The notes below the pieces were generated by a model that had not been told where the DNA came from, searched no databases, and worked only from the letters and a program-made list of their open reading frames with translations. From Planctomycetaceae bacterium (GTDB lineage: Bacteria > Planctomycetota > Planctomycetia > Planctomycetales > Planctomycetaceae): a stretch of DNA of 6,717 nt. The DNA lies in contig CANJZR010000217.1 of NCBI GenBank assembly GCA_947479075.1, positions 1 to 6,717 on the forward strand, in the 5' to 3' direction. Positions 1 to 5,089 of this stretch are shown piece after piece (the stretch's first letter is position 1; each line of letters opens with the position of its first letter). The position numbers were made by a program, and so were the translations under genes.

Positions 1-155
1 AATCAATTCAGGATGCCCTGGCTCGCCGCTCACCGGCAGAAGCAAGGAGTTTTCAGGAAGCCATCCAGCAGGTCGATCATGCCATCCAACAGCATGGTCG
101 TGTCTCTGCCACCAGTACAATCCAAGCCATTCAGAGGTTGTTCCGTTGTCTCTAG
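1..155 (+). CDS. 3' end of an unidentified gene upstream of moxR
   Basis: The third plus-strand frame is open from the left edge to a TAG at 153-155 and gives about 50 residues, beginning SIQDALARRSPAEA and ending IQAIQRLFRCL. The segment looks like real protein: it is rich in Ala, Gln and Arg, with the amphipathic helical pattern of a soluble C-terminal tail. Its stop lies inside the beginning of the MoxR gene, a 10-nt overlap typical of translationally coupled operon genes. I do not recognise the family from the tail alone. In planctomycetes the gene before a MoxR-DUF58 pair is often a membrane protein such as a DUF4350 type, which would fit, but this is inference from context. The start and most of the gene lie outside the window. 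Confidence 0.6.
   Translation, partial: SIQDALARRSPAEARSFQEAIQQVDHAIQQHGRVSATSTIQAIQRLFRCL
133..137 (+). promoter_or_regulatory. Ribosome binding site of the MoxR gene
   Basis: AGAGG lies 8 nt before the TTG at 146. It supports the choice of this non-ATG start, since no in-frame ATG occurs near the expected N-terminus of the family. It sits inside the coding sequence of the preceding gene, consistent with translational coupling. Confidence 0.5.
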
Positions 156-1093
156 AACCACTCTACCAAACAATCCGATCCGAGAGTTCCAAAGTCATCT
201 TCGGACAGGAAGAAGTGATCGACTTTGCACTGGCAGCTCTTTTCAGCAGCGGACATGTGTTGCTGGAAGGCCCTCCCGGTGTGGCGAAAACGCTCCTGGT
301 GCGGACCATTGCTGCCGCGCTGGATCTCGAATTCCGCCGTGTGCAGATGACACCCGATCTCCTGCCCAATGACATCACGGGGTCATCGATCTTTCGACAG
401 AACACCAGCGAATTCGAATTTCGAAAAGGCCCGGTGTTCACCAACTTCCTGCTTGCGGACGAAGTGAACCGGGCCTCGGCCAGAACCCAGTCCGCTCTGT
501 TGGAATCGATGCAGGAACTGTGTGTCACACACGACGGGCACACTCACCGCCTGCCCGATCCGTTCATCATGTTCGCGACGCAGAATCCGATTGAGCAGGA
601 AGGGACCTATCCTTTGCCGCTGGCTCAGCTGGATCGGTTCATGTTTAAAGTGCTCGTCAGTTATCCCAGTGCTCAGGAAGAGGAACGCGTCCTCAGCGAG
701 CATCACGCCACGGGAGGTCTGTCCGATCCTTTCAAAATGGGAGTCCAGCCTGTCGTCACTCCGTCGGATATCGTGGCTGCTCGTCAGACGATTCGAGAAA
801 CACATGTCCGCCCGGAAGTCATCGGCTATGTGCAGAGACTCCTCGCAGCGACCCGGACGGACGACCTGCTTTCGGTTGGAGCCAGTCCACGTTCCGGATT
901 GATGCTGTTGATGGGGGCCAAAAGTCTGGCTCGTTTCTCCGGCCGCGACTTTGTGACTCCTGATGACATCCAACGTGCATTCAATCCGGCTCTTCGGCAT
1001 CGTGTGGTGCTCAGTCCCAGTGCCGAACTGGATGGGACGACGACCGACGATGTGCTCTCTCAACTGCTCGAGGGAATCGAAGTGCCGCGTTAG
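146..1093 (+). CDS. MoxR-family AAA+ ATPase
   Basis: This is a 315-residue AAA+ ATPase of the MoxR family, close to the usual family length and apparently complete. Visible motifs in order are Walker A GPPGVAKT (residues 42-49), the MoxR signature around MTPDLLPNDITG (68-79), Walker B LLADE (102-106) followed by VNRA, sensor 1 ATQNP (144-148), the conserved LDRF with an Arg-finger candidate at R164, and sensor 2 GASPRSG (245-251) in the C-terminal helical lid. All catalytic residues expected for ATP hydrolysis are present. MoxR proteins are cytoplasmic chaperone-like ATPases that act on a vWA-containing partner; the DUF58 protein encoded 39 nt downstream is the obvious candidate. The start is TTG at 146, chosen because it has an AGAGG site and places the first helix correctly; the reading frame stays open upstream to the window edge without a better start. 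The specific substrate is unknown. Confidence 0.95.
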   Translation: MSLEPLYQTIRSESSKVIFGQEEVIDFALAALFSSGHVLLEGPPGVAKTLLVRTIAAALDLEFRRVQMTPDLLPNDITGSSIFRQNTSEFEFRKGPVFTNFLLADEVNRASARTQSALLESMQELCVTHDGHTHRLPDPFIMFATQNPIEQEGTYPLPLAQLDRFMFKVLVSYPSAQEEERVLSEHHATGGLSDPFKMGVQPVVTPSDIVAARQTIRETHVRPEVIGYVQRLLAATRTDDLLSVGASPRSGLMLLMGAKSLARFSGRDFVTPDDIQRAFNPALRHRVVLSPSAELDGTTTDDVLSQLLEGIEVPR

Positions 1094-1132
1094 TGTGTTT
1101 GCCCGCCCTGCCCTGATGGTTGATGAATCACG

Positions 1133-2593
1133 ATGTCTTCCCCTTCGGCTTCACTGAAAGCTCAGCCAGCAGCGCGAGACAATCGCTCGCGAGAGTCACG
1201 CCGCGCTCACTCCGGATTACCGAGCGTGAGCGTAAGCGCTGTCTCGGGATTCTGGGAAGCTGTCGCCCTGGTCCGACCTGGGCCCTCTGCCATATGGGCG
1301 CTGTTCGGAATCGCGGGACTGGCTGTGTTACAGTGGGTGTTCCCCTCGACGATATTGTCGCTCTTGACGGGGGGGACGATCTTGGTCGTGAGTGGACTGG
1401 CGTTCCAGGAGTATCGTTGGTGCACTCACCAGCACCGAACACTTCATGTACGCCGTGCGCTCCCCAACCTGGTAGGACGAAGCCTGAAGTTCAGTCTGAC
1501 TTGGGAATTGGAAAACCGTGCTGAGTTTCCGCTCGCTGGCCAGCTGCGCGATGTCTTTCCCGTGACCGCTGTACCGCGAATGACAGTCCATTCGTTTACA
1601 GTGGAGGCACGTGGAGGGCGCGTCGAACTCTCCCAGCAGCTGCAGATCCCCGTCAGAGGTCGGTATCAGTTTGGTCCGATCTGGATTGTATTGAGCGGTC
1701 GAAGGGGGTGGGTGGCGGTCCAGCGTTCTTACGAAATGACCTCTACGATCAAGGTGTTACCTGAGCAGTTCTCCTCTCGGGACGAATTGCTGAAGGATCG
1801 GGGGGCCGAATCATTTCTGCGTGACAAGACGACACGTACGCGGCAGCATGGAGCCGGTACGGAATATGACTCGCTCGTCGACTACCGGGAGGGTGATGAC
1901 CCACGCCGGATCGACTGGCGAACGACGGCCCGGACTCAGCGACTCGTGGTGAGGCGGTTTCAAGTCGAACGCCATCGCGACGTGATGATTCTGATCGACT
2001 GTGGTCGACTGATGGGGACAGATACGGGGCACGGCACCAAACTCGATCGAGCGGTCGATGCCGGGCTGGTACTCGCGCGGGTTGTGCTGCAAAGTGGCGA
2101 TCGATGTGGGATGTCACTCTTTGATAATTCTGTCCGTGGCTATCTGCCACCCGTGTCAGGCGTACCTTCGTTGAAGATGCTGGTGGAAAATATTTACGAC
2201 GCCAGTTCAGAGTTTCGGGAAACCGATTTCGGGCCAATGTTTAGCCTGCTGCAGACTCGGCAGGCCAAGCGGTCGCTGCTCGTGGTGATTTCAGATATTT
2301 CCGACGAGGAGACATCGCAACAGCTCCGAGCCTCGCTGATCAGCCTCAGCCACAGGCACGTCGTCCTCTTTGCTGCCCTGCGGACTCCCCTCTTGAATCA
2401 AGTGTTGACCGAGCCCACGACCACTCTGATCGATACGGCGAAAAAGGTCGTCACACTTCGACTGATGCGTGAGCGTCACCTGTCCCTGCAGTCCCTCAAG
2501 CACGCTGGCATTTTCGTCGTCGATGTTGAGCCACAACATCTGACCGTGCCACTCATCAACCAAATGATCACGCTCCGAGAGCAGACGCTTTAG
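1133..2593 (+). CDS. DUF58 family membrane protein with vWA-like domain
   Basis: This 486-residue protein is the DUF58 partner of the preceding MoxR ATPase. A Ser/Arg/Ala-rich N-terminal tail (about 1-48) is followed by two hydrophobic segments (about 53-70 and 72-91), suggesting a membrane hairpin. A region that could be a beta-rich domain comes next (about 100-210), and then the DUF58 signature: EYDSLVDYREGDDPRRIDW (244-262) followed by TTAR (264-267). A vWA-like fold begins at MILIDCGRLMG (285-295). The metal-site motif is degenerate: D289 is kept, but the DxSxS pattern reads D-C-G-R-L, so metal binding is doubtful. Degenerate forms of this motif are known in DUF58 proteins. An in-frame TGA at 1124-1126 excludes a longer start; the ATG at 1133 has no clear Shine-Dalgarno site, and a GTG at 1226 would remove most of the Ser/Arg tail. 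The protein probably acts at the membrane together with MoxR, but the process served is not visible. Confidence 0.92.
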   Translation: MSSPSASLKAQPAARDNRSRESRRAHSGLPSVSVSAVSGFWEAVALVRPGPSAIWALFGIAGLAVLQWVFPSTILSLLTGGTILVVSGLAFQEYRWCTHQHRTLHVRRALPNLVGRSLKFSLTWELENRAEFPLAGQLRDVFPVTAVPRMTVHSFTVEARGGRVELSQQLQIPVRGRYQFGPIWIVLSGRRGWVAVQRSYEMTSTIKVLPEQFSSRDELLKDRGAESFLRDKTTRTRQHGAGTEYDSLVDYREGDDPRRIDWRTTARTQRLVVRRFQVERHRDVMILIDCGRLMGTDTGHGTKLDRAVDAGLVLARVVLQSGDRCGMSLFDNSVRGYLPPVSGVPSLKMLVENIYDASSEFRETDFGPMFSLLQTRQAKRSLLVVISDISDEETSQQLRASLISLSHRHVVLFAALRTPLLNQVLTEPTTTLIDTAKKVVTLRLMRERHLSLQSLKHAGIFVVDVEPQHLTVPLINQMITLREQTL

Positions 2594-2940
2594 GTATTGC
2601 GTCGCGCCCCGCATCTCCGCCTGCCGTCTCCGGCCGATCCGTGAAGTGGGTCCCGTTTGGTGGACCACGGAGATCGATGGCAATCGGGGTGAAGGTCACT
2701 TCGGATTTGGGGCATCTCTGGTGGATTGCGAGTCCGATTGCTCAACGCTGATTGCCAATGCTGGCGTGCGATTTGGATCGCCTGTGGTCGGCGACTGGCA
2801 CAGGCAGGATATCGAAACGTCACACTTCCATTGCAATCATCCAGCAGAGCATTCTTGAGTCTCGTACAGAGACACCATTCCAAGTCATTGTTACTGATCG
2901 TGATTCATATTGTGCTCGATCTGCATTTATGAAGGCCGGT

Positions 2941-2978
2941 ACGGTTCTTGCATCCAATTGACTGAACCGTTGTCGGTT
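2941..2978 (+). promoter_or_regulatory. Overlapping inverted repeats in the leader of the DksA-like gene
   Basis: ACGGTTC (2941-2947) is perfectly complementary to GAACCGT (2964-2970) across a 16-nt loop. The second arm can instead pair as AACCG (2965-2969) with CGGTT (2974-2978) around a TTGT loop. The two stems exclude each other because they share the middle arm. The element ends about 40 nt before the ATG at 3018, so it could be an operator or a leader RNA switch, or it may be chance; stems of 7 and 5 bp are short. Confidence 0.25.
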
Positions 2979-3007
2979 GCGATTTCATCAGGTTGGGACA
3001 TTTCCTC

Positions 3008-3011
3008 GAGG
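3008..3011 (+). promoter_or_regulatory. Ribosome binding site of the DksA-like gene
   Basis: GAGG lies 6 nt before the ATG at 3018. It decides the start, because the same frame is open further left to about 2910 but that extension has no ribosome site and does not resemble the family. Confidence 0.55.
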
Positions 3012-3017
3012 CTTACC

Positions 3018-3332
3018 ATGGGAAAATATGCCGTCATCAAAGCCACGCTGAAAGCCAAGCTCGACGAGTTGGTCGAGCGAGCATCTGCGATCGAGGCCTC
3101 CATGGGGACGCCCGGGAACAGCGATTGGGAGGAGAACGCCATCGAATCTGAAGATGATGATGTTCTGCTCACGATCGGAGATGTCACGACCAGCGACATT
3201 GCCGAAATTCGACTGGCGATCAGTCGCATCGACTCTGGGCACTACGGACAATGCGTGACTTGTGGAAAGGCGATATCCAAAGAGAGGCTGGCCGCATTGC
3301 CTTATGCGACCCGGTGTATCGATTGCTCATGA
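3018..3332 (+). CDS. DksA/TraR-family C4 zinc-finger protein
   Basis: This 104-residue protein belongs to the DksA/TraR family of transcription factors that bind RNA polymerase through the secondary channel. Residues 1-30 and about 56-72 look like the two helices of the coiled coil. Between them is an acidic tip beginning DWEENA (36-41) and continuing with ESEDDD (43-48). The C-terminal zinc finger has the canonical spacing C79-x2-C82 and C100-x2-C103, within the typical context GHYGQCVTCGKAIS. The tip reads D-x-x-E-x-A, close to the DxxDxA motif that DksA uses to reach the polymerase active site. It is shorter than E. coli DksA (151 residues) and longer than plasmid TraR (about 73). The start at 3018 is preceded by GAGG. 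The gene stands alone: a 424-nt gap precedes it and a convergent operon follows. Whether it works with ppGpp cannot be judged from the sequence. Confidence 0.9.
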   Translation: MGKYAVIKATLKAKLDELVERASAIEASMGTPGNSDWEENAIESEDDDVLLTIGDVTTSDIAEIRLAISRIDSGHYGQCVTCGKAISKERLAALPYATRCIDCS

Positions 3333-3635
3333 TCAACTGAATCTCCTTACGCTGAGTGATTTGTGTCTCAGTGTCCAGCTGACCATTTTAGTTTTTGTCT
3401 TCCATGGATGAGGGCATTCAAGTGACCGGTGATTCAAAACCGGAGCTGGTGCCCTTTCCGATTCTCTATAGCACTTCGCACATCTGAGCTGTTCAACGAA
3501 GCCGATGAGATCGTTCTAGCTCCACTCGATCAACTTCAACAAACTAAGCTCATGTCCGCGGCCATTTTCCACCCTGGCATCACATTCTCAACCGGATATC
3601 TTACGGCCCTTCTCACGTCTCTGTGAGTCAGAACC
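3333..3635. other. Noncoding region between convergent genes
   Basis: This 303-nt stretch separates the plus-strand DksA-like gene from the minus-strand DUF1501 gene. It holds the possible terminator at 3349-3396, a small inverted repeat CCGGT/ACCGG (3426-3430 and 3439-3443), and another, CTCAC/GTGAG, near 3612-3626. Neither of the last two is followed by a T-run on either strand. A 65-codon plus-strand frame starting at a GTG (3429-3626) has no ribosome site and no recognisable family, so I do not call it a gene. Confidence 0.55.
3349..3396 (+). terminator. Possible weak terminator after the DksA-like gene
   Basis: ACGCTGAG (3349-3356) pairs with CTCAGTGT (3367-3374) as an 8-bp stem with one G-U pair and a 10-nt loop, 16 nt after the stop codon. 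A T-rich tract (3386-3396) follows, but 11 nt after the stem rather than directly, so it is not a canonical intrinsic terminator. The position between convergent genes favours a terminator role. Confidence 0.35.
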
Positions 3636-5081
3636 TCATATGATCAGGTCCGGCACGGCTTGAACCCCGGTGATGTCCGCATCGGTAAGGCTCTCATCCC
3701 GCCCCTGATGCGGATAGGTCAGCGTGGTGTGGTCGAGGCCGAACTGCTGCAAGAGCGTGGCATGCAGCTGTCCAATCGAGACCGGGTTCTCGGCCACTTT
3801 GTAACCGAAATCGTCAGTCTTCCCGTGAACGTATCCGGCCTTGAATCCTCCTCCGGCGACAAGTCCGGTGAAGGCGTGGCGATTGTGATCGCGACCATCT
3901 TTTCCTTCCGCGACCGGCAGACGGCCAAACTCGCCGACCCACAAGACGACCGTGTCATCGAGCTGGCCGGTTCGCTTGAGATCCGTCATCAGGGCCGCCG
4001 TCGGCTGATCGACGTTGTCCGCAATCTGTTTGATCCGTTTGTTGAGATCGAAGTGTGTGTCCCAAGGATCACCCAGAATGGAATCGTTGAACAAAGCGAC
4101 GACCGGAGCGCCGTGCTCAAGTAATCGCCGAGCCATCAGGCACCGGCGGGAATACGTTCCAGTCGCGGGATTATTCATGCCGTACAGTTCTTGCGTCTGG
4201 GCGGTCTCTTTCGACAAGTCGAGCGCATTGACCACCTCGTCGCGGACATTGCCCGCCAATGCGTTATTCGCGATTCGTGCATCGAGTTCACTTAGATGGG
4301 AGAACCGTTTCTGATGCCGTCGATTGAGTGTCTCCAGCAATGAGAGTTGCTCGCGCTGCATCTCTTCTGTCACGCCCGTGGGCAACGTGAGATCGAAAAG
4401 CGGAGTACCATCCGAGCGAAGTGGAGTGCCCTGATAGAGTGCGGGCAGAAACCCTGACGACCAGTTACGCATGCCGTCGAGCTGATCACCACTCGGATCC
4501 GACAGAACGACATAGGCAGGCAGATTCGGGTTGGGTGTCCCGAGGGCGTAAGTCAGCCACGAACCAATCGTGGGGCGACCGATCTGGGGCTTGCCGGTCT
4601 GGAAATGACGCAGTGCTCCCTCGTGATCATTGACTACCGTATGCAGCGACCGAACCATGCAGAAATCATCGGCACACTCCGCCATACGGGGCAGCAGTTC
4701 ACTGAACTCCATGCCGCTCTCGCCATGGCGAGAAAACCGAAACGGACTCGGCAGGCACTTCCCACTGTCTTTCTTATCAAAGAATGCCTCGACACCACCG
4801 GGAATCGGCTGTCCGGCAATCTTCTCCAGCGCGGGCTTCGGGTCGAACAGGTCGATCTGGCTTGGCCCGCCGTGCTGAAACATCAGGACCAGTCGCTTCG
4901 CCTTCGGCATCGTCGCGGGGATGCGGGCATGCGACTGCTCAGTCCCGGCCGGCGCGATACGCCCCTGGGTGATCAGCTGCGCCAGCCCTGCCCAGCCGAT
5001 TCCCGCTGCTCCGGCCTGAAGCAGCGACCGACGTGACAGGGCTCTGTCCCGGTCCAATAGAGTCGATGTGTTCGGGTTCAT
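3636..5081 (-). CDS. DUF1501 domain protein with Tat-type signal
   Basis: This 481-residue protein is a full-length DUF1501 member. The N-terminus has a twin-arginine leader, SRRSLLQAG (16-24), followed by a moderately hydrophobic segment to about residue 37, so export by the Tat system is likely. Family hallmarks are MFQHGGPSQIDLFDPKP (67-83), the NDHEGALRHFQTG region in the first half, GEFGRLP (383-389) and GRDHNRHAFTG (396-406). The family is distantly related to the alkaline phosphatase / sulfatase fold, but its reaction is unknown. I chose the ATG at 5081 because it starts 8 nt after the stop of the upstream DUF1553 gene and just ahead of the Tat motif. A GTG at 5135 in the same frame would add 18 residues lying entirely within the upstream gene. 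No strong Shine-Dalgarno site precedes the ATG. It is probably co-transcribed with the DUF1553 gene and exported with its product. Confidence 0.93.
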   Translation of the reverse strand: MNPNTSTLLDRDRALSRRSLLQAGAAGIGWAGLAQLITQGRIAPAGTEQSHARIPATMPKAKRLVLMFQHGGPSQIDLFDPKPALEKIAGQPIPGGVEAFFDKKDSGKCLPSPFRFSRHGESGMEFSELLPRMAECADDFCMVRSLHTVVNDHEGALRHFQTGKPQIGRPTIGSWLTYALGTPNPNLPAYVVLSDPSGDQLDGMRNWSSGFLPALYQGTPLRSDGTPLFDLTLPTGVTEEMQREQLSLLETLNRRHQKRFSHLSELDARIANNALAGNVRDEVVNALDLSKETAQTQELYGMNNPATGTYSRRCLMARRLLEHGAPVVALFNDSILGDPWDTHFDLNKRIKQIADNVDQPTAALMTDLKRTGQLDDTVVLWVGEFGRLPVAEGKDGRDHNRHAFTGLVAGGGFKAGYVHGKTDDFGYKVAENPVSIGQLHATLLQQFGLDHTTLTYPHQGRDESLTDADITGVQAVPDLII

Positions 5082-5089
5082 GGTTAGGC

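Larger units (their letters stand above)
2594..3017. other. Noncoding region between the DUF58 and DksA-like genes
   Basis: I see no convincing gene in these 424 nt. The open frames on both strands are short, lack ribosome sites and give unrecognisable proteins; the plus-strand GTG frame at 2641-2751 (36 codons) is an example. The left part is GC-rich like the neighbouring genes, and the right part (from about 2840) is more AT-rich, as expected for a leader or promoter region. No T-run terminator is evident after the DUF58 stop. The inverted repeats at 2941-2978 are the only notable structure. A TTGACT at 2958-2963 resembles a -35 box but has no good -10 partner. Confidence 0.6.

Noticed and set aside
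13..372. 119-codon plus-strand frame at the left edge
   Set aside because: It overlaps both the upstream gene tail and the MoxR gene in a different frame and has no family features.
383..1063. 226-codon minus-strand frame opposite the MoxR gene
   Set aside because: It is a shadow of the MoxR gene, whose Walker and sensor motifs all lie in the plus frame.
2641..2751. 36-codon GTG frame after the DUF58 gene
   Set aside because: No Shine-Dalgarno site and no recognisable similarity; frames of this length are expected by chance.
3426..3443. CCGGT-loop-ACCGG hairpin resembling a tRNA T-arm
   Set aside because: The loop is 8 nt and lacks the TTCRA pattern in register; no anticodon arm, acceptor stem or CCA is present nearby, and no T-run makes it a terminator.
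3429..3626. 65-codon plus-strand frame starting with GTG between the convergent genes
   Set aside because: No ribosome site, no recognisable family and no conserved pattern; it could only be rescued by conservation in relatives.
3660..4124. 154-codon plus-strand frame opposite the DUF1501 gene
   Set aside because: It is antisense to conserved DUF1501 motifs (GEFGRLP, GRDHN) and shows no family features of its own.
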